Assembly: GCA_020809705.1 (NCBI GenBank)
Contig: CP085827.1
Span: forward strand, 4,154,001-4,218,000
Direction of reading: 5' to 3'
Length of the DNA stretch: 64,000 nucleotides
Source: Calonectria ilicicola
Taxonomy: Eukaryota; Ascomycota; Sordariomycetes; Hypocreales; Nectriaceae
Shown here one piece after another: positions 11,463 to 24,272 of the stretch (its first letter is position 1; each line of letters opens with the position of its first letter). The notes under the pieces were generated by a model. That model had not been told where the DNA came from. It searched no databases and saw nothing but the letters and a program-made list of their open reading frames with translations. A program made the translations under genes and the position numbers.

Positions 11463-13098
11463 ATGAAGCTAACTATTTCCATTGCGTGCCTAAGTGCGGT
11501 GGCACAAGGGGCAGTTGTCGCCAGAGACACCCTCAAAATATCCGTCCCAAAAACCAAGCCAGATGGCTCGGTTGTTGTTCCAAAGGACTTTATTGGCTTT
11601 GGAATGGAGTCGGCCTTTCTCAACAACTTTGACAATGAATTCTCGGCGAATCTTGTGAGCTCCCTCGCCAATCGCATGAGCAAACCACCAGTTATCCGTA
11701 TTGGTGGAACAAGCGGCGACTACTTCATATACGACCCGAATCAGGAGACGGCAAGAATATGTGTTGAAGGAAGCTGCCCCACTGGAAATGACGCGACATA
11801 TAAAATTGGACCTAGCTACTTTGACGGCTATAAGAGATTCACAGATGCAAAGATGATTATTCAAGCCCCTGTTCAGAAACCAGTCAACCTCACCAACAGC
11901 TTGGCATACGTGTGGCATGCTTGGAATAATTTGGGGCAAGGAGATCGAGTTGCTGCCATCGCCCTAGGAAATGAGCCGGAATTTATTCACTCAGCTCTCC
12001 AAGGCTATGTTAATGCCTCTCTTGAAATTGAGCAGGCTATCGTGAAGAACCTGAGTCTGAGTGGAGATGCTGCTAATATCTTCGAGGCTGGAAACACTGC
12101 CAGTTCAACCATCACAGATGGCACCTACTATAATGTGTAAGCGACGCCCTTGGGTCGTGACTAAATCATCTGACATCTTCTAGCATTGACATACTGAATT
12201 CCACCCTGAACAATGGCCGAATTTCGGCCACAGCTGAGCACTGGTACCAGATTTCCAACACCAACAGCCTTTGGACGGATGCGCAGATGCAAGGCAAGTC
12301 ACAGATGGGCTTATCGCAAAACCATTGCTAACATATTTAGCGGCCATGATCAATCACACGGCAATTACAAGCCGATTCGACCTATACGTTCCCAGCATCA
12401 AAGCTTCTCAAGAACGAAACATCCCGTACGCGATAACCGAGGATGCGGCCGTGCTCGGCGGTGCTCCGACCACCTTCTCCGGTGGCTTCGGATACTGCCT
12501 TTGGGCCGTCGACTTCAACATGGCTGCCATGTCAAGGGGCGTGGCCCGTGTTGCCAATCTTGCCGGCCGGCCCGTCGAGAGACGTGTCTTCTGGGTTCCT
12601 GACGACTCGGCCGGTGACGCCAACCCCGGCCCTCAAGTCCGAGCTCCGTACCCGGCCGCAATCTTTATTGCCGATTTCCTGGGGAAGACTGCGTCCGCAG
12701 TTACAGAACTCTCCACTAACAATGACTTGTTGAGTGCTTATGCCATGTATGATGAGACTTCAAACGCCCTGCAGCGAGTGGCCATTGTGAATATGAGCCT
12801 GTACAACGGCACCAGTGGAGGCGAGAGAGAGCAAACCACATTTCAGGTATCTGTGGGGAGCGCGACCAAGGTCACGGTCAAGAGACTCCACGCCGACAAG
12901 GGTGTCGCTGCGCTGGGATATGATTATGGTGGATCAACCAACAACGTCACATGGGCTGGTGAGCAGTGGAGCCACAGCATCGATATGGGCAAAGGCCACT
13001 ATGCATCGGGAGCTGTTGAAGAAGAAACCGTAACCGCAAAGAACGGCATAGTTTCCGTGGTCATCCCTGCCAGTGAGGCAGTTATCCTGTTTGTTTGA
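11463..13098 (+). CDS. Secreted glycoside hydrolase family 79 (beta-glucuronidase/heparanase-like)
   Basis: Three exons, 11463-12136, 12184-12293 and 12341-13098, encode 513 residues. The first intron is GT..AG. The second starts with GCAAGT, a GC..AG intron with a TTGCTAAC branch site; it is the only join that keeps the frame. Residues 1-16 or so form a signal peptide. The GH79 acid/base motif GNEPE has Glu171, and the nucleophile candidate is Glu295 in the AITEDAAVLGG strand, followed by a GFGYCLWAVDF segment and a C-terminal beta-domain. Fungal members remove glucuronic or 4-O-methylglucuronic acid from polysaccharides or arabinogalactan outside the cell. Several N-glycosylation sequons (NLT, NAS, NLS, NMS, NVT) support secretion. 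The exact substrate cannot be read from sequence. Convergent with the cutinase gene. Confidence 0.9.
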
Positions 13099-13753
13099 CT
13101 GCTTTAACTACTTGAGGCTAGAATAGATCGGATAACCGGACCAAAGAAAAGCAACAACTTCCGTGCTCAATGTCCGAGATGGCTCGATGGTGTGGGACCA
13201 TGCGTACCATGTTGAAAGAAAGAAAGCGCTAGGATAATTATATTTAACGTCCCTGTCAGTTGTCAACTAGGAAAGTCAATATTTTAGGGCCGCATAGGGA
13301 ACATACCTAGCTTTCCTCATGCTAGCCACGACAGTACATAGAGATACCACTTAAATAAATGTAAGCAAGAAACTCCACTCAAGAGTGGAAAGGATCATAA
13401 GACAAAGTTTCTCCAAAGACTTATACCAAGGAAGGAAGCAATGAAAATTTTATTATATGATTCGGTTTTTGGTTTATTAATTATGATGGGCACTAGAAGG
13501 AACCGCTCGGCCGCCGAAACGCCCGAGCGTTGGAGGGAAAACACCACAGACATTAAGACACCATGACCAATTAGTGGAACTTTTTTTAATTTATTGACAA
13601 TCAGGCTAAACTTCCTTGAGTGATGGCCTCGCACTAAAACAATGAAGCAATCAGGAAAATCCCGTTGAAATGTTTCTCTACTATCTAAAGATCAAAGCGC
13701 AATGAGATTCTTCGCAAAAAAAAAACTAAGAAAAATACATGACCCGCATGTAC
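13099..13753. other. Convergent 3' intergenic region
   Basis: It lies between the stop codons of the GH79 and cutinase genes. There is no gene. A possible short hairpin with CGCTCGG/CCGAGCG arms lies near 13505-13530, and the region is otherwise AT-rich with poly-A runs, as expected for 3' ends. Confidence 0.5.
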
Positions 13754-14534
<781 letters not shown>

Positions 14535-14664
14535 ATTGAAGATGCTGAAGGAAATCTTGGATATCTGGATGAATCGAGAGCGAATTGTGAATGTATTCAA
14601 GTGGATGAGAGAGCTTGGTGATCTGAATGATGTAGACTCAAGCTTGGAGGCGAGATTCTCATTG

Positions 14665-14672
14665 CTTATATA
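14665..14672 (-). promoter_or_regulatory. TATA box of the cutinase gene
   Basis: On the minus strand TATATAAG lies about 131 nt before the cutinase ATG. The intervening leader has no in-frame ATG competing with the signal-peptide start. Confidence 0.55.
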
Positions 14673-16575
14673 CATTATCCCACAAAATACTGAAGTTATC
14701 CAGCATGTCCCCTTTTCTTAGTGTAAAGCCAAGCCTCCCGTTCCTAGGTTGACCCCGCAAACCACACCATCGAAGGGTCGTGCGCATGACAGCATCTAGC
14801 CGATTAAGCGGTTTCTGAGACGGGCTGAGGCTGTTACAGCCGACTACGATCATGTCCAAAAAGTGTTTCCTTCGCGAGGAGTTCCCAAACTGGCACTTGC
14901 TACGCCGTACCTGGGTCCTGATGATGGACAAGCTAGAATGCTACCGCGGGGCTGATGGTTACTACGGCGTCCCTCTGTGCCTATCTAGAAAGCACGAATC
15001 ATGACATGTCAGAGGGCGATCTCAATTTTCGCATCTTACCTTGACGGCCTGGAGTGAACCCTGCCCGCCATCTGTCATGACTAAACGTGGTTGAGACAGC
15101 GCGACATCGCCCCATACCCTAAGGGGTAACGGCAAAAGAAATGCAAACAGGGTCCATGCTTCCAACTCATGGCTTGAATGCCGAAGTTCCATGGTTGACT
15201 CGTGCTTAAAGAGCCAAAACGGCGCTACTGGAAGCTAGCTCCGAGAGGTCGGGTTCATCCTAGGGTGAAACACCCCTTCGGCTATGGCTGATTGTGTAGG
15301 AGTTTGGACGAATCCATCTCGTAGGAACTAAAAATCTGATAGCCTTCTCCGAGGCTTCCATTGTTACCCTGAAACGGCCTTGGCAGACCTTTAAGCCCCA
15401 AACACACCATCGTGGCTCGTATTTGTAGTGCAAAAGCTAGGCACCATCATGAGCCAAGGCCGCCACAGCTATTCCATATCACCTGATTGTTTAATAGCCC
15501 AGCATTCCAGACCCTTGTTAGAGCACTGGGGCATCAATGGGGTGCAACACCTCGGCACCTTCCGACCCCGCGAACGTCGTTGGGATGGTATTCATAACCA
15601 TGGCTCTCCACGTGGATGCATTACACATGGATATGTTACAAGGACTGCCCATCACAGCCCTTTTTGGGATTCCAGACATCGCCTTCGCCCGAATAATAGT
15701 CTCACTACTGTGCCCCATTCATGCGCTGCCTGCCAGAGAAAGCAGTGTCACCTTGAGCTAATGTTAGCGCGACGTGGGTGGGAAGCTAAGAACGGCACAT
15801 CGTGTTTATTTGATTTCCGAAAGAAGAAAATGATCTAACGGGGTTTGGCACGGATCGCCCAAACGCTACGCCTCACCTTGATCGAAAACTATGGTTTCCT
15901 TGCGAGGCAAGTGGCTTTTCCATTTCTGTGTGCTGTGCCTCTATGTATGAGAATAATACAGTGACTAGCGGGCGACTTTTTCAGCCATCATCTTCACGTC
16001 ACCGATTGAGCCATGTGATGGAGACATTCCCGCAATATATTCACAATACACCCCAATCCCAACCTCAACACTTCATCAGCAAGGGGAACCTTGCAACCGC
16101 ATAACCGGCTCCCATAGTAAGCACCCAAAACTACTCGCCAAACTTGTCACATCCATATACGGCGTTCACAGCTTGATCAAACACGTATGACGTTTAACCC
16201 CTGATAAATCAACCATGCGACTGACAGCGACAGCCATTATCAGACGAAATTCTCGGAACGGACGGCTTGAATCGAGAATGCAACAATATTTAGTCTGCTT
16301 TAGGTAAATAGGCGTTGCTTGTTTCTTGTATGCTTCTAGCACAAGGTGTAGCATGAGATTGTGTCATCCTATTATGAAAGCTGTTGAAGCAGAGTTGAGA
16401 ATAAAAGCATCAATTTCTTTATAGTATTTTGAGTATTCAGAGCCCGTCATATCATCAGATTAGCATAGTATTAGTCCTGTACAAATAACGTAGAGAATGA
16501 ACCTCTAAAAGTCCTTCATAAGTAACGGAGAAGAAGGATTCCAGATCCGATTGCTGATAGTGACGTATTTTTCAT

Positions 16576-16812
16576 CTATTCATCTATTTTATGGAGCTTT
16601 CTCACATAATCAACAAACGTACCATAGTCATTTTTAGCTCCCTCCTTGTCTGGGTCCTTCAACCGTGTCACTCAATCCCAGATATGAAGAAGTGGAGTTT
16701 TGAATAGCGGTGATGTTGCATCAAAATGTTTAAGGATTCCTTCTTGGTCCCCTCATATCCACCTCTAGATAGAGTCCCGGATCAAGCGGATGGCTTCTTG
16801 GGGTGGGTTCAT
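16576..16812 (-). pseudogene. Decayed coding relic with multiple stops
   Basis: One frame read from the ATG at 16812 gives a protein-like sequence of about 78 codons interrupted only by TAG at 16767-16765 and TGA at 16755-16753 and 16674-16672, then TAG at 16578-16576. Segments between the stops have a globular, amphipathic composition, for example SPLFKTPLLHIWD and YGTFVDYVRKLHK. All four stops can arise by single C-to-T changes from CAG or CGA. No family was recognised. A donor-like GTAGGC and other coding-like pieces upstream suggest it was part of a larger spliced gene. This is an interpretation from reading frames, not from homology. Confidence 0.45.
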
Positions 16813-17360
16813 AGTGACTATTTCGAAAACATGTGAAAAATAGGCTATACGGCACAGGCCTACCTAAGACCCCTCCGGTGACTCCATATCCCTTAGCTCG
16901 CCGAGGCACACTGGTCCAGAAACTCCATCAACCTCGGTTGTCAGTTCCTCAGAACTACCGGTAGCATTAACTGATGCGGGTCGAGTGGATCTGGTAGACC
17001 AGAAAGAAGACCAAGAAGGTCATAAATCCAGTGGGGATGCGATTAAGAATGCCCCTGAGACTAAGGCCTGAAAAAGGAGATTGAAGGGGCTCGAAAGCCT
17101 GAAAAGACTTTATTCAATCCCGACTCAGCCCAAATACGAAATTTGGAGCTTCAGGTGAGTGTGGTGATATCGGATCTTTACACCGCCGCAGAACTTTATT
17201 CATGTAGTTATTCTTGGGTATCATCGCGCCCGTACACTTGACCCAATTTGCACTGGCTGATGGGAAGCGCTCAGTCATGCGTGATGTTCTCCAGTCTGTC
17301 GCCTCGTTAGTGCAGCTGCCTTGAGATATGCTGTAATCGTTGTAAACCTTATTCGCTTAC

Positions 17361-17430
17361 CTTGAGGCCTCGATTAGGATGCAAAGACTCTTGCAAGGTC
17401 CGTCGAGGCATCCGGTTTCATGGCAGTTGC
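17361..17430 (-). pseudogene. Cysteine-rich exon-like relic
   Basis: A minus-strand frame contains four cysteines spaced C-x4-C-x4-C-x3-C and ends directly at a GTAAGCG donor-like site, as a real exon would. Downstream frames, in the direction of transcription, contain several TAA/TGA stops, so if this was an exon of a secreted or membrane protein the gene is now broken. It may belong to the same relic as 16576-16812. Confidence 0.3.
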
Positions 17431-20400
17431 TTCGGGCTACTGTGGGTTGAATATGACGAGGCCCGATAGTGTTCCATTGGATCAATCATAGACTATTGAA
17501 TTAAACTCAAATCGAAACCCTTCAGTATTATAATTTAAGCTCTCAACGAGGGACGGCAGCATGACAAGCTGCCGCATAATTTTTCACATTTTTCAACGAA
17601 GATCCTTTCCTATTCATCATCTCTTTATCGTGCTGCTTCATGGCTAAGATGATGGGAGCACAAGCTGAGAATATTAGGCGCATTTCAACATACGGCAAAT
17701 ATACAACACGTATAAATACCAAATTCGTGATTAACATATGGGTGGTTGAAGATGAGAAGAATAATTTGGTGAAGGAGAATGACGATTACAAGCCGGTAGG
17801 AAGTTGAAAATATTTTTTCATTACCCAGGCCTCTTGCGCATGAACAATCTGGCCTTGATCTACAGCAATTATTTCAAGTTCTTTTATGAATCTTGACATC
17901 ATTTAGGTTTCTGGCTCGTTGGAATAAATAACAAGACCGATAACAAGTGCTATGACCCGGATCAATCGATTCAGTGAAGCTGTGGGCAGAAAACCGAAGG
18001 GCTAGTATTAGCAGCAGCAGCTTGTTTCATGTATTCTAATGTATCCAAGAGAGTGGAATCTCTAGATATAGATCGCTTTGAGGGTAACTCCATATCAGAC
18101 TTCGCAAAGTCCCGATCACTACACCATATATCACCTTACTCAACGTCACTACCACCGTAAGTACAACTCAGCTCTCAATACAACCTGGCTACCTTCAATT
18201 GATCTATCCCGCCCTTTGACCAATTTCCAGATATATCACTCCGTTTATTTCTCAGATCTGGCCAAGGCTGCAAATAAAGATTTTGCAGTTGCCTTTATTG
18301 ATGTGAACGTGACTACCCTGTAGGATAAATATTCAAACTAGAGTGTTACAACAATCTGGCAAACTCAGAACAAGAAGCCAATTTTCTAGCGAAATAACAA
18401 GTACACCTTACAAAACGTAGTAATTCTATAAATATAAATATTTGAAGAAAGGCGCATCGATAGACCCGTAGGTTCATGAAGACTATCTGCAGGCTCTCAA
18501 TAACCGCCGCCTGAACAAAGGGATGACTCTAGAGCATTTGGAAGAGTGTCAACAAAATAAATGGCCATAATAGAGGCAATATTGGATTAAAAGAATGACA
18601 CAGTGTAAGAAAAAAACCCGAATAGCTTGTTTTTATTCCCTCCTTCACATCTAAAATGATCTACATCCGGAATGATGGTTAACATCATAGTTCAGGGAGC
18701 TCAGAACAATAGAATTCATTTAAAATTGAGAACTTCTGCTTTTTGGAAGCGAAAATTCAGTATATATGCGGCAATTAGACCGGGATAATGATGACTGAAT
18801 TCGTAATCAAAAGCACTGAACTCACTCAATTTTTACGTCCAGTTCCTCTTGAACAGCCCCATGGACTGATTAGAATAAAGAGAAACTATTCACATGAAGG
18901 GACAAATTTATGACGACTAGATATAACTAGGCTCATTTGTCTCTTGTCTGCTCAATAGGAGCAAGCTGTTACTGGGAGCCGCGTTCGCTGGAAACACGAA
19001 GTGACTATCTCTGACCGCACACGGATATTCGATTACTATCCCGAAAACAGGCAATTTGGAGGCAAAGAAAATTCTAAAATAATTAGAGGAATTAGATTTG
19101 ATGGTCAAATTGCCGTGCAGACCCTTCGCCCCTCGTACCCAATGTGACAAATGGGAACATGATGCTGACGTGTGCTCATACACGAGTATGATTATGGGGA
19201 AATTGTCAAATATCCACTGCTGTCATTGTTGATCTGTGCGATTTTAGTAGTTTTCGCTATGCATAACTATATTTTTAGCTCATATACATATTGACAGTTC
19301 GTTTAATTTCGCCAGCTTAACAGGGTACCGGCCTCTCATCTCCACATACAAAAATCCCTGACTACGTTAGCTACGAAGTAAACTTTCTTGTTGGACTAAT
19401 CGTAGATCATCCGAAAGGCCACTACGTCGTGGATCATTTGTTTCAAAGAATTGACTTGGGAATGAAAGTTGGAACTAACACACGCGGAAAGCCGGGGAAG
19501 TCGGATTACTAGGGTATGATCGAGGCCAGCGCACTACACTTGGCTGGTTCTCATTGAAATAATTGCGTGACTGGCTAGTTCAAGCTAATTATGTGTAGCT
19601 CGAGAAGCACTGAAAAGACCAGAGGGATTTATGGGACAGCACAATTATTAAGGCGCATGAGTCGGGGGCTCATCCTGACTACACGGGTAGCGCATCCTTC
19701 GTCTTCTTCACTGACGCCACTCAAATGCAAGGCTAGTTCCCGGAACCTGCATGGCGGTTTAGTGGTGACAGCCCGAATGTCACATCCGAACCAGGATGGC
19801 GAACTCGTCCATGTTGTGAGTTTACGGGAGCGTTAGCTCAGGTGACCTAGTCGCGGGTGCTATATTTCCAAGACTAATGTCCCCTTAAGTCAAGGTTAAG
19901 GGAAGTGCCTCTTCCAAGATAGGTTAGGAAGAATTTTCCCGTTTCCCTTTTGGAGTGGAGGCGTCTTGCCGGATTTTAGCGCGATCCTGATGGCGTTTTG
20001 CTCTCAGCCTAGGTGGAACGGCTGTTAGCATGGCGCGAGGTGAGGCGCGCCAGGAGTCAATTAGATACGATGAGCGTTTAAACCCTCTTATTCGCAGTTC
20101 CTGTGCGATGGCGCCTCCCGTACGGAAAGCCTGCAAGTTTGCCGGACAAGGTCCAGACCAAGGTTGAATGTTGAGGCCTATTCCCTCTACATCAATTTCC
20201 TGACTTCAGAACCAACAGCGAGTTATAATCACAAACCACGACTGATTGGCCCGCGTATGCCGTGATCCTGCGCATGCGGGGCCGAAATCACAAGGTAGCA
20301 TTACAATGACCTGACGGTGACGCTTGCCAATGCTTCATCCGTGCCATCGGTAATCATCTGTGCTTACTCAAATGCAACATCCACGTGTCTGACGTCTGGA

Positions 20401-21185
20401 ACGGCTATAGAAGCTGTCACATTGATTGATTTTCATTTATGCTTCCTCATCTGGATGAAGAGTGTTCTCCACTCCCGTGGCATTTGGAACATGGAGTTCA
20501 AAGAAAGCTTCCAGAGGGCTCCGCTTCGTCGTTGGTCAGTGTGCAGCAACTCGGTCTTGGCCGGCACAGAGCGATTACCTTTTACCTAAGACCCTGGCGG
20601 GACTGTCTGTCCAGGGACCCTGAATACCCCTGGAGTCGTCTTCTGGGCTACCTCTCCCCGCTTGGTGGGCTTAGAGCCCGTTGAACTCGGGAGAGCTCTA
20701 GACGAATCTAGATCCCGTAGGGTTACATCAGCTTGTTCAATCGAGCAAGTCCCAGATGGAATTCAGGCCAGAACAAGGGTCAATTTTGAGCAAACCTACA
20801 CATTCCCAGGGGAGATCGCTCAGGGGTTGCAAGCGAAGGGCTAGGATATTGACTCAAGGAGTTTGGCGTGCTTCGGAAGCTGGGGTCGCGATCCCTTGTT
20901 CGATCGCTTAGCCGGACCGGGCTCCGTAGCGCTACCCGGGCGTCTTAGTCCTGAATAGGCAACGCTGCAACCGAGGGTGAAACACGCAACACTCTTTGTT
21001 CAAAAGGCTAGACGGGCTGGACTGGCGTGACTTGTGCACAAGTAGGAGGGAAACAGCATAGTGCGAGTTAAAAATTATATTTCGACTCTATCATCAAGGT
21101 GTCGTGAAATAAATATGGTGGCACTAGTGCCAATGAAAATAATCTATGTACAAATTCGGCTCCTGTGGCTTGTTTACGGGCAAAT

Positions 21186-22501
21186 TTACAGGTAAACATA
21201 GCAGAAGGGACCGTCAAGGGTGCTCATAAGATCCTTGATCTGGCGCTTAGGGCCAGCCCAGCCGTATTCGACGTAGTCATCAAAGGTGGTGTTGGCGCTG
21301 GGGGGAGTGTTGAAGAAGGTGTTTGTACCGCTGAGGGCGATGTCACCGTACTGGCGCTCCTTGGGGCTCAGCATCTGCCAGATCCACCAGGTACGGTCAA
21401 TCATGGAGTGGTGTAGGTAAAAAGCAGGCTCGCCAGGAGAAACGTAGACGTCTCGACCGGGGTCACCACCAAAGCTGTAGTGGCCACCACCATGAACACC
21501 GAGATCACCTGAACCTGGAACGCCCTGCATCATCATCTGGAAGTCATAAACATTCTGAGGCTTGATGATGTTATTCAAGACAGAGGTAGCGTTGGCGTAT
21601 CGAGTGTTGACTGCATTGGTGAGGTCCCGCTTCAAGCAACGGGGATTCCAGTTAAGAGGGTTTGTTGCACTGACAGACACGCCACCCGGGGTGTCGAGAG
21701 CGGCCGGTCCAAGATTCACCTTCATCGTGCTAAAGGGCCCTTTCTTAACGCAGCCTCCTCCACTTCCGGTAGGCAAATAAATGGGCGGTAGGCCGGTTGA
21801 GGCACCGAGGACGATGTCAGCTTGGCCAGGGATGTACTCGCCATCCGAGCCAAGGGAGTACTCGCTCCCATCAAAGATAGAAGACCTATTAATGCCAGTA
21901 GCGGCTGTGATAGACCAATCCCAGTACTAAAAAAAATCGTCAGGGGCTGGCTAAATGTGAGGTGAAGACTGAAACCTACAGGCTGAGTGCCGGTGTAGCC
22001 GCACTCGTTCCTTAAAGCTTCCTCATATAGCCATGTGAAGTACCGGTGCCAGGAAAGGAAGTTGCCTGTGTAGTGGATGGCCAAAGTTTGGTTGATGTGA
22101 GTGGCCACAAAGTCGTCATAACGGGTCTTGGCTCCTGCAGCAGCAGACGAAGGGGTCAAGGCGGGCTTGGATTGAAGACACAGAACGGCATCAACGTAAG
22201 CCTTCTTCTGCTTCTTGGAGAGGGCGTTCCTGCAGGGGGTCAGTGCCATGTGTCACCATGGATGAGACGGCTTGTTTTAGACTTACCACTCGCGCCGGAC
22301 GCGGATGTTGCTCCAATTGCAGGTGCTGCCTCGCTTCTGAGCATCTTGAACGAGCTCCTTAGCCTGCTGATAGGCGGAGTCGGCCAGGTCAGAGATCTCG
22401 TCATAGTGAGTGGACTCGGGTGTGTCCGCAGTCGCAGTGGCTTGAGGGAGGGCGAGCACACCAGAGGCGGCAGCCAGTATAGTGAGGAGTGAGGCACGCA
22501 T
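21186..22501 (-). CDS. Short secreted tyrosinase / catechol oxidase-like enzyme
   Basis: Three exons in gene order, 22501-22287, 22229-21980 and 21926-21186, encode 401 residues. A signal peptide is at residues 1-18 (MRASLLTILAAASGVLAL). The CuA site is visible as the His of AIHYTG and of FLSWHRYF, followed by QPYWDW formed across the second intron. The CuB site appears as GVHGGGHYSFGG and FYLHHSMIDR. The copper-binding core is complete, but the frame stops soon after CuB, without the long C-terminal lid and CxxC region of classical fungal tyrosinases. It therefore matches the short secreted class typified by Aspergillus oryzae catechol oxidase. Members oxidise mono- or diphenols to quinones outside the cell. 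Whether it hydroxylates monophenols cannot be decided from sequence. Confidence 0.92.
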
Positions 22502-24272
22502 TGCGACGATCAGAGACAACAGAGGTAAGATCTACAGGGCCCACGTTTACCAAGTCTAGGCTTGAGGGAAAAACGAGTGGTGGAACGTTTGAGAGATGGA
22601 ATGCAGCAGTCTATATAGCGAGTATTTTGCGCTCAAAACTCTTGGCTCCGCGTGGCCGTGCTGCCCCATTTAGAAACAAGGGACCGTTCAAAGAACCCGT
22701 AAACTACCATAACGGACATGACAAGCGGGCTCACCGTTGAGTTAATTTGACCAACACCAGGGAATAAGCGGTAAATACTGCCATTTCTGCTGGTATATCT
22801 CCGGAGGAAGGTTGGGCATTAGAAACTTAGCAGACCAAGGCTTCAGCTGGAGGCGCCAACGCACCGACTAGGCCCACCGGCGCCTCGAGCGTGAGTCGAG
22901 TCGCCGGGGTGACCTTACCATAGAAGCCCTGGGATTTAGCAGATCAGATTCGAAATCGTCCATGGCTTCTCCACTGGCAGGGATGCGGCATGAGATGCAG
23001 GGCTGGCGCCAAACTACAGTCTTTTTTTCTCTCTGCCCAGCGTACGGTAATGTCGGGCAACTTCCAACTTGGCGTTGGCGCCATTTACCGTCGTTGTTTT
23101 TATCTTTGGGTTTACTTGGCGGGTACGAAGACCCCATGTCCCGTGTTGGCTCGATTCTTCGGTTCCCCTGCTGCCTTGCCGCCGCCAGTCCAAAGAGCCC
23201 CATGCCCGCGTTGGGCAAGGATCGACACAAATGGCACCAGAACAAGGTTGCAAATCCTTTTGCTAGGGTAGGAATGTTGGCCCTGGCTGTCTCGGTCCCG
23301 CAACAGATGGGCAGCGCATCGATTGACAGCGCAATCGTGACTGTCATATGGAGCAAGATTGATGATCGACATGTTGATCGATTTCACCGCGTGTCCAGTG
23401 CAATAAAGACCCCGGACTCTCAGATCGGAGCGGCACAATGGGCCTCACTCAACGGCGATAGCTCCAGTCAGTGCGAGACGGCAGACAGATTCCGCCCCGT
23501 CATCCCCATCATCCCCGGGCGATTCGGATCGATTGATTTCCGCCTCTCTTCTAGTGCCTTGAGCAACCGCCACCGATGTCACCCCTGGCTGTAGGCCCCG
23601 GTATTTTCCCACAGCCAACAGGTGGAGAATCAGCTAGGCTAGGGCTAGTCATGCATGCTTGAAGCGAGGCATAATCACAGTTCCAACTGCTAGAACCCTT
23701 GGAACATTACAGGCGACTGGTGCCACCAATTTGCGTTTTGGGGGGTTTTGGCCGCATCATACGACCGGTTCCGTGAAATTCGTCATGAGAATGATATTGC
23801 AACTTCTTGGAATAAGCTCTCCTGAGCTATAGATCCGGGTTTAATGTACGGGTATAGACTTCAGCCTGTTTGGCCACCGTCGCACCGGTATTGCTTCGCA
23901 AGTTATTCTAAAAGCAGTATAGCCCACAGCTGTGAAAAAAGGAGACCGATAACTGAAAGCCCAATTCCGTCTCCCATAGGTCGGAGAACGTAATCGGAAC
24001 GGCAGCGGCGGTACCCGTCCGGTGGTCAGCTTTTTGGGGGAAAGCCCCCCGGAGCTGGTGGCGTCTTGGCGTAAACGGAGGCTGTCCTTGTGGGACTCGA
24101 TGCCTCGGACATCATTAGTTCCTTGGTTCTTTGCTTCCCAGATTCTCGGGGCCTCCATCGCACACGTGGAGACGAAGACCCGGTTCCATCTGCATCTTCT
24201 TATTATTCCTTGCTGCGTCGTTTTGCACGAATGCCCAACGCTCGAGAGGAGTTCATGTAGTCTGCAGCTACA
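22502..24272. other. Divergent intergenic region
   Basis: It lies between the divergently transcribed tyrosinase and rhodopsin-like genes. It is GC-rich around 22.9-23.6 kb, where frames overlap on both strands without domain or splice evidence. No gene is supported. Confidence 0.5.
22611..22618 (-). promoter_or_regulatory. TATA box of the tyrosinase gene
   Basis: The palindromic CTATATAG lies about 110 nt before the tyrosinase ATG on the minus strand. Confidence 0.5.

Larger units (their letters stand above)
14535..21185. other. 6.6 kb gene-poor block with decayed sequence
   Basis: No intact gene was found. From about 15.9 to 19.4 kb the DNA is AT-rich and full of stops in all frames. Translating the minus strand near 16.6-17.4 kb shows coding-like relics interrupted by stops (listed separately). 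A more GC-rich stretch at about 19.5-21.0 kb has frames of only 60-90 codons with no recognisable product. No terminal repeats or target-site duplications could be made out by eye. Confidence 0.5.
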
